Below are positions 22,650-31,856 of a stretch of 32,310 nt of DNA, piece after piece. The notes beneath the pieces were generated by a model, which saw only the letters and a program-made list of their open reading frames with translations, made no database searches and was not told where the DNA came from. Position numbers and translations under genes: made by a program. How positions within the stretch are numbered: the stretch's first letter is position 1; each line of letters opens with the position of its first letter. Source of the DNA: an uncultured Saprospiraceae bacterium (lineage in GTDB: Bacteria > Bacteroidota > Bacteroidia > Chitinophagales > Saprospiraceae); contig CALLLR010000059.1 of the NCBI GenBank assembly GCA_938008185.1, positions 1 through 32,310 on the forward strand, in the 5' to 3' direction.

Positions 22650-25304
22650 CTAAAATTTTATTGTATAATTAATGTATGGTAGTATTGGAACTAAAGTAGC
22701 ACGCAAGAAGACCGGTTCAGAGGGATCATCCGGGTTTCTTCCTAGTCTGTAATATAAGGTATTTTTACGATTATATAAATTATAAACGCCAATTCCTGCA
22801 TTCTGTTCGATATTTTCTCCTATTTTTCTCCAATTAAAGGCAATATCCCACCGGTGATTGGCCGGAAGACGAAAACCGTTGCGCTCCGAAAACACTAATA
22901 CGCCGATGGGGTCTTGAAAACTGCTGGCATTGGCAAACGTAAACACGCCGGAAGGTAACGAAACGGCAAGTCCACTACCGTAAACAAAATTGGTTACAAA
23001 AGTCCACTGCTCAGTTAAGCGGTGGCTTCCCGTAAATTTAAGATTATTCCGACGATCAAATCGGTAAGGAAAGCTTTCTCCATTATTTATATCCGCAAAA
23101 ATACGGTCAGTTTTAGACCTGGTATAGGATAATAAAGCGGTTGACCGACCCAGTTTTTTTTCTAGTAAAAACTCAATACCACGGGACGTTCCGCTTCCGG
23201 TTACCACATTGTTTTCAAAATTTCTGGAATTGATAAAGCTAAAAGAAGCGTTTTCGGTATACTCCAGCAAATGGTTCATTTTTTTATAATATCCTTCTAT
23301 ACCAAATTCAAAATTATTGGCCCATAAACTCTTAAATCCCAGCACCACCTGACGGGCCTCTTGGGGTCGAATTTGCTGACTTGATGGGACCCAGATATCG
23401 GTCGGTAGTCCAACCCCCGAGGTACTCAGCAAATGTAAATATTGCTGATTATAACTAAATCCGGTATGGACCTGAAAGCGTGACCAGGGACGCCAGCTAA
23501 GGTCAAAGCGTGGTTGCAAAGATTGATAAAAGGTTCCATCCACCGCCATGGCAGACCACCGTAGTCCCATCTGGACATTTAGCTTTTTCCAATTCAGATG
23601 ATGTTCTGTATACAGGGCAAACTCCGTGGCTGGAATCGTTGGATTATCAATAGAATCAAAAAAGGTTTGCGCCACGGAAAAGTTTCCGCCCGTTAAAGAA
23701 GCATCTCCTGTTTCGGATGCTACCCCCGGCGTAAATCGATGCACCGTGGCTTCTCCTCCGTAGCGTAATTTGTACCTTTTAGAAACGGTATGATCCAGGT
23801 CCATTTTCAGACCTACATCTTTAATTACCGTACTAAACAAAAGAAAGCGATTAATATTCAACACCGACTGATCCGTAGACAGCGTATCGGTATGGAAGGC
23901 CAGGGAGCTGGAGGAAAATTTGTACTGACTAAAAATCAGACTGGTATTCAAAAATACTTTTTCACTCATCAAATGATTCCACCTTAAGGCACCGGCCGTA
24001 TTACCCCAGCGAATATCATCACTACTGCGATCTTCATTGCTCAAAACGCCTTCCGCAAAATCCAGTTTATACCGGACAGCCGTTTCGTCCTGGTAACGAT
24101 CATTTCCTTTATAAAAACTTAGGTATAATTTATTTTTAATTGAAAAAGTATAATGCAGCTTGGCATTCACATCGTAAAAAGCCAGGTCAGTTTGTCCTTC
24201 CTGATTTCTGCTGGCCTTATTGTTTTGGGTTGCTCGTTTTATTAGAATTCCCAAAGGCGTGGTTCGGGCGGCCAGAAAAAAAGAGCTTTTTCCTTTTACC
24301 AAAGGGCCTTCGGTAGAAAGTTTGATACTCGCCAGTCCAACCCCAATGGTGGTTTTCCATTCGTTTAAGTTGCCGTCTTTGGTCCGGATATCCATCACGC
24401 TGCTCAGTCGCCCTCCGTACCTCGCCGGGAATCGCCCGCGTACAAAACTGGCGGATTTGATGGCGTCGTTATTAAATACCGAAAAAGCGCCCAATAAATG
24501 AGTTGGATTATAGATCGGTACATCGTCGAGTAAAAACAAATTCTGATCAATACTACCGCCCCGTACGTGAATCCCTCCTACACCATCCGTCCCCGTACTT
24601 ACGCCTGGCAAGTGGGTGGCGAGTCGGAATAGATCTTTCTCTCCCCCCAGAGTGGGCATGGCACTTAACTGAGCACTCACCAATTTATCCGCGTAGTCAT
24701 CTGAATCAAAAACAGAAATATTATCAGCCACGACAATAATTTCTTCGATGGTTAGAGAAGGTCGCATGGTGATCTTGATCGTTTCACTTTTCAACAGGTT
24801 CAGTCGCTTGCGGTACCTTTGATAGCCAAGGTAGGAAACAACCATTTCGTAGCTTCCTTCTTCTAATTCCAGACTAAAAAATCCGTAACCGTTCGAGCTG
24901 GTACCTACATTAATATTGTCAACCATCACGGTGGCCCCCACCAGAATTTCACCAGTTTCTAAATCTTCGATGTATCCATTAACGGTATGTTTGGATTTGG
25001 GTACTTCTTTTTTAAAAATAACAATCTGCCCACCAATAATTTGGTAAGACAGTCTGGTACCTTTCAGCAGCGTGTTAAGTATCTGCCGGATAGTGGCATT
25101 AAAAAAACTATAGGTCAGTTTTTTATTGGGTAAAATATCGTTACTAAACGTAAGTTTTATTTCCGCCGCTTCGCTAAACTGATAAAGGGTCTCTTCGAAA
25201 GATTGATTGGAAACGGAAAAATCGACTAATTTATCCAGAACTGGTTGAGCAGTAGCTGCTAGACTGAAAATTATAAAAAGACAAAAAATAAAAAACCGAC
25301 TCAT
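22650..25304 (-). CDS. TonB-dependent receptor with STN signalling domain, 884 aa
   Basis: An outer-membrane TonB-gated importer of the transducer type. After the signal peptide (SRFFIFCLFIIFSLAATAQ) comes a secretin/TonB N-terminal (STN) domain (about 25-98). Then follow a CarboxypepD-reg-like domain (about 105-185, VNGYIEDLETGEILVGATV), a plug (about 205-330) and a barrel ending in PYINYTIKF. The STN domain is the part that contacts a FecR-type anti-sigma protein in Fec-like systems, and a FecR gene lies 92 bp upstream on the same strand. The plug motif HVRGGSIDQNLFLLDDVPIY is shared with the receptor at 11257-13653. The DUF4249 gene follows after 5 bp. Ligand unknown. Confidence 0.93.
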   Translation of the reverse strand: MSRFFIFCLFIIFSLAATAQPVLDKLVDFSVSNQSFEETLYQFSEAAEIKLTFSNDILPNKKLTYSFFNATIRQILNTLLKGTRLSYQIIGGQIVIFKKEVPKSKHTVNGYIEDLETGEILVGATVMVDNINVGTSSNGYGFFSLELEEGSYEMVVSYLGYQRYRKRLNLLKSETIKITMRPSLTIEEIIVVADNISVFDSDDYADKLVSAQLSAMPTLGGEKDLFRLATHLPGVSTGTDGVGGIHVRGGSIDQNLFLLDDVPIYNPTHLLGAFSVFNNDAIKSASFVRGRFPARYGGRLSSVMDIRTKDGNLNEWKTTIGVGLASIKLSTEGPLVKGKSSFFLAARTTPLGILIKRATQNNKASRNQEGQTDLAFYDVNAKLHYTFSIKNKLYLSFYKGNDRYQDETAVRYKLDFAEGVLSNEDRSSDDIRWGNTAGALRWNHLMSEKVFLNTSLIFSQYKFSSSSLAFHTDTLSTDQSVLNINRFLLFSTVIKDVGLKMDLDHTVSKRYKLRYGGEATVHRFTPGVASETGDASLTGGNFSVAQTFFDSIDNPTIPATEFALYTEHHLNWKKLNVQMGLRWSAMAVDGTFYQSLQPRFDLSWRPWSRFQVHTGFSYNQQYLHLLSTSGVGLPTDIWVPSSQQIRPQEARQVVLGFKSLWANNFEFGIEGYYKKMNHLLEYTENASFSFINSRNFENNVVTGSGTSRGIEFLLEKKLGRSTALLSYTRSKTDRIFADINNGESFPYRFDRRNNLKFTGSHRLTEQWTFVTNFVYGSGLAVSLPSGVFTFANASSFQDPIGVLVFSERNGFRLPANHRWDIAFNWRKIGENIEQNAGIGVYNLYNRKNTLYYRLGRNPDDPSEPVFLRATLVPILPYINYTIKF

Positions 25305-25396
25305 CCAGAATATTTAGTTTGGTCGGTTAAAATTACACAAATTCAGACGATAATCCGGTACGAAATCCAGTCTTACCTTGGCAAATCAACAAGAAA

Positions 25397-26404
25397 TTAT
25401 TCGCAATTTCCACCGAAAAGTACAAAAGAATCCGCCTCTTTTGCTTTTTTAATATCAACTCCCACGGTAAGGGTTAATGCGTTTAATACGTCCATTTTGG
25501 ATGCGTCCGTAAAAGTGGCCGTTAAATTACGACAATCTGCTAGTTTGGTGTTGGCCAAATCTAATCGAATATCAAAATGTTTTTCAATGGCTGGGATGAC
25601 CTCTTCGAGTTTGGTATTTTGAAATACTAATTCTTTTGTTTTCCAGGACCAGTCATTGGGAGAAAGATCTTTTACTTGGCGGTATTGTTGTGTATTTGCG
25701 TTATAGATAAGTTTGTCGTTGACTTCTAAAGTAAATTCCTGTTTACTCCCTTTGGGGATAAATGCCACTTTACCCGAAGCTACGGAGATGGTGGTCGTAT
25801 TCGCGGCTGGATCGTTGGCTATATTGAAGCTGGTTCCCAATACTCGTACGGTTCCATGATCCATTTCAATGGAAAATGGTCGGGCTTCATCTCTGGCGAT
25901 CTCAAAAAATCCTTCTCCATCCATTTTTACCACCCGATTTTCTGATCCAAACGTCTTTGGAAAAGAAAAATAGGTTCCTCCATTAATGGTCACCTGACTA
26001 TTGTCTTCCAGAGCAAAGGTTTTGATTTCATCGGTAGCTGTTTCGGCTACTTGCCATTCCAGGTCCGAACTTCCGAGGCCACTGGCGAAATATCCCAGAC
26101 TAAACACGATCATAGCCGCCGCTGCGTATTTTAATAAGGAGAAAATAACCGGACGTCTGGTTGTATTATTACTTTTTTGGTCTTCCGAAATTCGCTGCTT
26201 CAGTTTTACTAATCCACCTTCCACGTCTGGTTCCCATCCGCAACCTTTTGTATGGCTTAAAATCCAAATTCCACGAATATGCTCTGCCATAACCGAATGC
26301 TGAGGATCTTCCACCAACCACTGGTTCAGCATTGCTGATTCTTCCGCACTAATCTCGCCGGTTATTTGTTTATGAACTAAAACAGAATAATTAATCTTTT
26401 CCAT
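25397..26404 (-). CDS. FecR family anti-sigma/regulator protein, 335 aa
   Basis: An inner-membrane regulator that relays receptor occupancy to an ECF sigma factor. The N-terminal cytoplasmic part (1-80) has the QITGEISAEESAMLNQWL motif of the sigma-binding region and a conserved W at 47. One transmembrane helix follows (about 87-108, SLLKYAAAAMIVFSLGYF). Next is the periplasmic FecR domain (about 120-240: FALEDNSQVTINGGTYFSFP, MDGEGFFEIARD, RVLGTSFNI) and a DUF4974-type C-terminus (about 255-335, LVFQNTKLEEVIPAIEKHF), which is STN-like. It is first in a probable operon with the STN receptor and DUF4249. The usual upstream ECF sigma gene is absent; the next gene upstream is a fasciclin lipoprotein ending in a terminator. 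Confidence 0.93.
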   Translation of the reverse strand: MEKINYSVLVHKQITGEISAEESAMLNQWLVEDPQHSVMAEHIRGIWILSHTKGCGWEPDVEGGLVKLKQRISEDQKSNNTTRRPVIFSLLKYAAAAMIVFSLGYFASGLGSSDLEWQVAETATDEIKTFALEDNSQVTINGGTYFSFPKTFGSENRVVKMDGEGFFEIARDEARPFSIEMDHGTVRVLGTSFNIANDPAANTTTISVASGKVAFIPKGSKQEFTLEVNDKLIYNANTQQYRQVKDLSPNDWSWKTKELVFQNTKLEEVIPAIEKHFDIRLDLANTKLADCRNLTATFTDASKMDVLNALTLTVGVDIKKAKEADSFVLFGGNCE

Positions 26405-26599
26405 ATACTTATCTGAACGCTTATCGCTTACATTATTATTTATGCTTACAGTAGAATTGACACCAATATAACGTTATCCCCCTATAAAAAATATTAATTA
26501 TTTGGTTTTTGGGTCTGAAAACCAAAATTATGCCCATTTTAGACAAATCAAGTGTATAAACAGGTAGTTTTTTAAGAGGAGACATCGGAGAAATATTCC

Positions 26600-26642
26600 A
26601 TAAAATAAAAACGGCCAGCAACGAGATTCGAAGCTGACCGTT
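26600..26642 (-). terminator. Rho-independent terminator after the fasciclin gene
   Basis: On the minus strand, AACGGTCAGC pairs with GCTGGCCGTT (10 bp, one G-T pair) around a 13-nt loop, followed at once by TTTTTATTTT. It begins 27 bp after the fasciclin stop codon and isolates that gene from fecR. It is the clearest intrinsic terminator in the window. Confidence 0.75.
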
Positions 26643-26668
26643 AGGTTATTGGGGGTTACTTAAAATTT

Positions 26669-27616
26669 TTATGGTAGCAAAACAGAACTAATTCCGTGGA
26701 CTACGCCATTGGTACTCTGGACATTTGGAACAATGACCGGTACAGACTGATCACTTGACGTTCCTATGTTTACGCCGTCACTTAGATCAACGGTTAAAGT
26801 TCCATTGCTAAACGCCGTTATTTGCTGACCATCCGTCAATTCATCTGATTGTACATTAGCACCATTTACAACGTGGTAGCTAAGTACCGTCGCCAGCAAA
26901 TCAATATCAATATCAGCTAGAGAATTCCAATCATCATTAGAATCAAGTAATTCCTGAAAAGCGTCATTGGTTGGGGCAAAAACAGTAAACGGACCGGCAC
27001 CAGATAATATGCCGACAAAGTCAGTGGTGTGACGGGTGTCCGTTAAAGCGGCAACCAGGGTACTGAAAGCCGGATTATTTAATGCTAACCCTACCACGTT
27101 TGGTGGTAACATCACCGCATCAATCTTGTGTACAATCCCGTTGGTAGTACTGATATCGGTAGCCGTTGGGGTTGCCGAATTGTTTAAAGTCACCCCGTTT
27201 GTTACATCTACTTGTAGAGATATTCCCTCTCCGTTAGGTCCGGCACTCAAGGTTGGTACGTACCCCGTTGTCAAATCCGCTGCTGCTACCCGACCGGAGA
27301 CTACATGAAAAGTAAGAACACTGGTTAATACATCATTGGGAATATCTGACAAAGCGTTCCAGTCAGGATTACTGTCTAATAATGCCTGAAATGCCGCATT
27401 GGAAGGGGCAAAGACCGTAAACGGGCCATCTCCTGATAAAGTGGTTACCAAATTGGCCTGGGTCAGCGCCGCTACCAACGAACTCAGGTCGTCATCGGCT
27501 TGTGCTGTTTCAACGATGAACATCTCCATGGGCTCGTCGTCTCCACAAGACGAAAAAGTAGCGAGTGCTAAAAGTAAAATAAAAAGGTGGCGAAGTTTAA
27601 TTGAGAAAAAATTCAT
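26669..27616 (-). CDS. Fasciclin (FAS1) two-domain lipoprotein, 315 aa
   Basis: The start is the ATG at 27616 (MNFFSIKLRHLFILLLALATFSSCGDD). Upstream in-frame codons lack signal character. The lipobox FSSC gives a lipidated cysteine near residue 24, followed by acidic residues. Two tandem FAS1 domains (about 33-168 and 172-315) each carry the family motifs: GPFTVFAPSNAAFQALLDS with LTFHVVSG in the first, GPFTVFAPTNDAFQELLDS with LSYHVVNG in the second, and the closing NGIVHKIDAVMLP / NGVVHGISSVLLP. FAS1 domains mediate adhesion at cell surfaces. A surface-exposed adhesive or matrix role is likely but not demonstrated. Single-gene transcript ending in the terminator at 26600-26642. Confidence 0.92.
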   Translation of the reverse strand: MNFFSIKLRHLFILLLALATFSSCGDDEPMEMFIVETAQADDDLSSLVAALTQANLVTTLSGDGPFTVFAPSNAAFQALLDSNPDWNALSDIPNDVLTSVLTFHVVSGRVAAADLTTGYVPTLSAGPNGEGISLQVDVTNGVTLNNSATPTATDISTTNGIVHKIDAVMLPPNVVGLALNNPAFSTLVAALTDTRHTTDFVGILSGAGPFTVFAPTNDAFQELLDSNDDWNSLADIDIDLLATVLSYHVVNGANVQSDELTDGQQITAFSNGTLTVDLSDGVNIGTSSDQSVPVIVPNVQSTNGVVHGISSVLLP

Positions 27617-27802
27617 GATTAAAAGTTTTTTGTTCTTGGATAATTGCCTACTCCTATCATTTTCGGAAATCTTCTTGTTCCAGTCCATTTTCGGCTAGTT
27701 CGGACATTAGTATATGTGCAGAAACCCAAGAAATGGTTGCATGACTCCAAAAAAAAATTAAAAAAATAATAAAGAAGTTTGAAAAACGCTTAGAGAAGTA
27801 GT

Positions 27803-28996
27803 TTAAAAACTCCCAAAAAAAGGAGATGGAGTATGCTCAAACATCCCAATCCATTCCCTTTCTAAAGGTGTATCAAAAAAGAGGAGCCAGGTGGAACGGG
27901 GAGTTCCTAATTCGGCCGTTAACTTCTGAATAAGCGGGACCGCCGCCACAAAATTATGCAGTGCCAGATCAATGTATTGGTATCGATATCCCGTTCCGCT
28001 GCCAATCACGCTACCGTAACCCGTGTCGAGCAAGGCTTGGTTGAGTTGATTTTCAATCTCGGTTTTCAACTCAAAAAAAGATTCTTCATCCGAGAAATTT
28101 CCGTCCATTTTTAAATAACAAAAAGTCTCTCCAAAGCGGGAATAATTTTCGGAATAAAATGGATGTCCATTCTGAACATTGATCCACAGGTCCGTATTCA
28201 TGGTTCGGGCAATGTAAAGATCCTGTCGTCCCGAGTAATCCTCCGCTTCCGAAGGATCTAACTCGTATAACATCCAGTCACTATTTTCTGAAAAGGTGTA
28301 ATAGGGTTTTTCTGGCAGGTTGTTTTTGATGAGCATCATTTGCGTATCTACGTAAGCTTTCAGATCAGATACTGGTAGTAAAATCTGGTCGTCTTCGGGT
28401 AATTCCAACACTTCAATCATCCCAATCCATTTATCCAGAATCTCTTCGCCTAATATTGCCTCTAACATAAAAAAGGCTTGATTAACCACCAGATTATAAA
28501 GCGGTTTATCTGCTTTAATACCGGGATAGAAAAAGCTTAATTCTATCGTATTCCCCGAACCTAATTTTCCGGTAAACTGAAGTTCGAGCAAGGGTTCACC
28601 CGATTTCAGGCGGACGGTTTTTAGCGATTCAGGATGACTTACTGGCTGTCGGTAAGAAAAAAAAGACCAGTTTTCTAATTGTGGAGCTCTCGAAATCAGC
28701 GATTCTACCGTGGGTCGTAAATGCAAATCATCTTCCGGGGTCAGCACGAGCTGATATTTTTGCGTAGCGTGGTCAAAACCAAGTTCCCAGGCGATATCCA
28801 GCACCTTGGATTGTAAGTGTTCTCGCATAAATTGACTTAAAAAATCAGCGGTCCCCGTTTTTAACTCTTCTCCTAATTTCAACCGATGCTGGTAAAAAGC
28901 AATCCACCAGTTATTCATTTGATCCTCTTGGTGATCCCGCAGGTCATTGTCCTCCGCCCCAAACTCTTTTGCGTATTTCCATCTTAAATGCTCCAT
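27803..28996 (-). CDS. Uncharacterised 397-aa protein
   Basis: I do not recognise the family. There is no signal peptide or membrane segment, so it should be cytoplasmic. The protein is acidic and rich in tryptophan and tyrosine. The N-terminal part (1-130) is helical then mixed (WWIAFYQHRLKLGEEL, VLDIAWELGFDHATQKYQLV). The middle (about 130-215) has LYNLVVNQAFFMLEAILGEE. The C-terminal part contains a strand-rich YGSVIGSGTGYRYQYIDLAL and STWLLFFDTPLEREWIGMF, which look like a conserved pocket. Such long soluble proteins occur as single genes in Bacteroidota; an unknown enzyme or immunity-like role cannot be told apart. It is divergent from the AAA+ gene, with 206 bp between the starts. Confidence 0.75.
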   Translation of the reverse strand: MEHLRWKYAKEFGAEDNDLRDHQEDQMNNWWIAFYQHRLKLGEELKTGTADFLSQFMREHLQSKVLDIAWELGFDHATQKYQLVLTPEDDLHLRPTVESLISRAPQLENWSFFSYRQPVSHPESLKTVRLKSGEPLLELQFTGKLGSGNTIELSFFYPGIKADKPLYNLVVNQAFFMLEAILGEEILDKWIGMIEVLELPEDDQILLPVSDLKAYVDTQMMLIKNNLPEKPYYTFSENSDWMLYELDPSEAEDYSGRQDLYIARTMNTDLWINVQNGHPFYSENYSRFGETFCYLKMDGNFSDEESFFELKTEIENQLNQALLDTGYGSVIGSGTGYRYQYIDLALHNFVAAVPLIQKLTAELGTPRSTWLLFFDTPLEREWIGMFEHTPSPFFGSF

Positions 28997-29147
28997 AATA
29001 TCCGTCTCTTAGGGGTCGTTTCTATTTTAACCACCAAATATAGTATTTTTAAATCCAAGTATTAAACCTCCATGAATGGGTAATTTTTAATTCTGAGATG
29101 AGTGAACAATAAATTCAACACGACTGAAATATTTTCATGCCCCATTA

Positions 29148-29180
29148 TTGGAGATAAATCCATCTACTTGGTTATCTTTA
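29148..29180 (+). promoter_or_regulatory. Putative promoter of the AAA+ gene
   Basis: TTG at 29148-29150, a 22-bp spacer and TATCTTTA at 29173-29180 match the Bacteroidota consensus except for the last base. The leader would be about 15-20 nt before the ATG at 29203. Spacing is at the long end of the accepted range. Confidence 0.4.
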
Positions 29181-29202
29181 CGATTAAAATTCTAAATCTG
29201 TC

Positions 29203-31830
29203 ATGTCAAAAGATGATAAAAAGGAAAGTGCGCTCGGAGGAAATTTTAAATTTCGGGGTTTAAAAGTTTTTGGTTCGAAGGAGAATCTTCATCATAATGA
29301 AAAGAAATACCGGTTGGTATACGACACTCAGGAAGCGAGATATATCTACTGCGAACTATCTTTTTTCAATAAATTATTTGACGAATTGGAATGGGTTGCC
29401 AATATCCGTTTTATTTGTCAGGAAAAAATTACCCAAAAAGAGATTTGCACCCTACAAAAAGAAATACCCGTCCAAAAAGATAAAAATATCGTTTACGTTC
29501 GCGAGGGATGGGGAACTCCCGAAACGGGTTGGTGGAAACCGGGGTCCTACCTCTGGGAGGTATACCTGGACGAAGAACTCGTGGGCATTACCCCATTCAA
29601 TATTATTTCCGGCGGACCGGTTAATGAAGAAGAAAATCCATACTTCGACCTGGAAGAAATTCGATTGTTTGAAAGTGACTCAGAAGGACTGTCTCAGGAT
29701 CAACGGGTTTATCTCAATAAATTCAACGCCGCCACGACTCGTTATATCAACGTGGAACTAAAAATCAAAGTCCTCCTCGAAAATCCAATAGAATTTCCAC
29801 TGGAGCTTCAATTTAATTTTTACAACGATGCTGGTCAGCAAAAGGCATTCATGTCTTATTATAAAGAAATCCGATCGCTATCCAATACTTTCCTGTTGGA
29901 TACTGGCTTTGGGGCCGATTCGCCAGGTTACTGGTTTGAAGACAAATATACTGTAGAGGTTATTTTCATGGACCAACTGATTGCAGTGGTTCCTTTCGAA
30001 ATCGGAACGGAAGAGATCGTAGCAACTGAGCCACTTAATTATGTAAAAACCAAAACAGACCTTAGTTCTCGTAAAATAGATCCATCCAAAGAAAAACTTA
30101 GCTTCGAAGAAGCCAAACTGGAACTCGATCAACTGATCGGCTTGGATTCGGTCAAAACCCAAATTAATGAATTGGCCAGCTATTTACAGTTTTTAAAAAT
30201 CCGTCAGAAAAAAGGACTGGAAGACTCCCAAAAAATTAATCTTCATAGTGTTTTCGTCGGTAACCCCGGTACGGGTAAAACAACCGTCGCCAATATGCTG
30301 GGGAAAATATACCAGAGCCTTGACTTATTACCGCATGGTAAAGTGCACGAGGTAGGTCGGGCCGATCTGGTTGGTGAATTTATCGGACAGACGGCTCCTA
30401 AAGTAAAAAAGGCACTCGATCAAGCCAGAGGCGGAATTTTGTTTATCGACGAAGCTTACGCACTTACTAACCGCGGGGATGACAACAAAGATTTTGGCCG
30501 GGAAGTAATTGAAGTACTACTAAAAGAATTGTCCGATGGAAAAGGAGACATCGCCATCATTTTTGCGGGTTATCCAAAAGAGATGACTCAATTCTTAAAT
30601 AGTAACCCAGGGCTCAACAGCCGTTTGAGAAACGTTATTCACTTTCCGGATTATTCCCCGGACGACCTCATGGAAATTGCCGAATATACGGCCCAAAAAA
30701 GAGGCGTACTAATGGGGGAAGAAGCCAGAGAGGTCATGCATAAAAAACTGGTGGAAATCTATCGCAACCGTAACAATCAATTTGGGAATGCCCGCTACGT
30801 AAACGGAATTATCGACGAGGCCAAGCAAAATCTTGCGATTCGTATCATGAAAAATCACGAACGAATCGATGAACTTCCTCCGGAAAGTCTTTCAGAGATT
30901 TTACCAGAAGATATTATCCGAACCTTTCCGACCGCTGTTCAGGACCTGGATTTACTGCCCATTGATGATGCATTACTCAATGATGCGCTTACCCAATTGC
31001 ACGGCCTGGTCGGCCTGGAGGAAATCAAAAAAGAAGTAGATGAGATCAGCAAACTCGTTCGCTACTACCGGGAGATTGGCAAAGATATTAGAAAGGCCTT
31101 TTCTATTCATACCGTTTTTACCGGAAATCCAGGAACGGGTAAAACTACCATCGCCCGTTTACTGGTCCAAATTTACAAAGCACTCGGCATCCTCGAACGA
31201 GGTCAAATGATCGAAGTAGACCGCCGCTCCCTGGTCGCCGGATTTGTTGGACAGACGGCCATCAAAACTTCCGAAAAAATTGACGAAGCCATTGGTGGGG
31301 GTCTTTTCATCGACGAGGCTTACGCCTTGACCTCCGGTGGTCCCAATGATTTTGGCCGCGAGGCAGTCGAAACCTTACTCAAGAGAATGGAAGACCAACG
31401 GGGACAATTTATGGTCATCGTAGCGGGTTACCCGGAAGAAATGCAGCAATTTATCGAAGCCAACCCAGGACTTATGTCCAGGTTTGACAAGCGATTTAAT
31501 CTCCCGGATTACAATCATGCACAACTACTTGCTATCAGCCAACTGATGTTTTCTGAAGAAGGACTGGAAATGGAACCCGAAGCAGAGGCACATCTTGTTT
31601 TGTACATTGAAAAATTGCTGAGTAGAAAACACAAATATTTCGGCAACGCCCGAACCGTTCGGAAAATCGTTCAGGAAACCATCCGGCGACAAAATCTACG
31701 TATGGCAGAAATTGCGCCCGAAGAACGACTACCCGACATAATCAACAAAGTAACTATCTTGGACATTAATAGTTTTGAACTAATGGAATCGGACGTTGAA
31801 GAACGAAAAGGAATTGGTTTCCGAAATTAA
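29203..31830 (+). CDS. Tandem CbbX/SpoVK-type AAA+ ATPase with duplicated N-terminal beta domain, 875 aa
   Basis: The N-terminal 280 residues hold two related beta domains (about 15-137 and 148-268). Each has an opening strand ending in ELSF / ELKI. Each then has a glycine-aromatic block (YVREGWGTPETGWWKPGSYL in the first, TGFGADSPGYWFEDKYTVEV in the second) and a closing PFxI strand. Two AAA+ modules of the CbbX family follow. Module 1 has Walker A GNPGTGKT 353-360, Walker B FIDEAYAL with D416/E417 and NPGLNSR as arginine-finger region. Module 2 has GNPGTGKT 641-648, FIDEAYAL with D704/E705 and NPGLMSR. All ATPase residues are present in both. CbbX-like proteins remodel partner proteins. The paired beta domains are probably target-binding, but the target is unknown. 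Cytoplasmic, single gene, followed by a palindromic element. Confidence 0.9.
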   Translation: MSKDDKKESALGGNFKFRGLKVFGSKENLHHNEKKYRLVYDTQEARYIYCELSFFNKLFDELEWVANIRFICQEKITQKEICTLQKEIPVQKDKNIVYVREGWGTPETGWWKPGSYLWEVYLDEELVGITPFNIISGGPVNEEENPYFDLEEIRLFESDSEGLSQDQRVYLNKFNAATTRYINVELKIKVLLENPIEFPLELQFNFYNDAGQQKAFMSYYKEIRSLSNTFLLDTGFGADSPGYWFEDKYTVEVIFMDQLIAVVPFEIGTEEIVATEPLNYVKTKTDLSSRKIDPSKEKLSFEEAKLELDQLIGLDSVKTQINELASYLQFLKIRQKKGLEDSQKINLHSVFVGNPGTGKTTVANMLGKIYQSLDLLPHGKVHEVGRADLVGEFIGQTAPKVKKALDQARGGILFIDEAYALTNRGDDNKDFGREVIEVLLKELSDGKGDIAIIFAGYPKEMTQFLNSNPGLNSRLRNVIHFPDYSPDDLMEIAEYTAQKRGVLMGEEAREVMHKKLVEIYRNRNNQFGNARYVNGIIDEAKQNLAIRIMKNHERIDELPPESLSEILPEDIIRTFPTAVQDLDLLPIDDALLNDALTQLHGLVGLEEIKKEVDEISKLVRYYREIGKDIRKAFSIHTVFTGNPGTGKTTIARLLVQIYKALGILERGQMIEVDRRSLVAGFVGQTAIKTSEKIDEAIGGGLFIDEAYALTSGGPNDFGREAVETLLKRMEDQRGQFMVIVAGYPEEMQQFIEANPGLMSRFDKRFNLPDYNHAQLLAISQLMFSEEGLEMEPEAEAHLVLYIEKLLSRKHKYFGNARTVRKIVQETIRRQNLRMAEIAPEERLPDIINKVTILDINSFELMESDVEERKGIGFRN

Positions 31831-31856
31831 TTTTTTTCTGTTTACTATTAGTAATA

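Noticed and set aside
26436-26621. Minus-strand 61-codon open frame between the fasciclin gene and fecR
   Set aside because: It overlaps the terminator and has no protein-like pattern.
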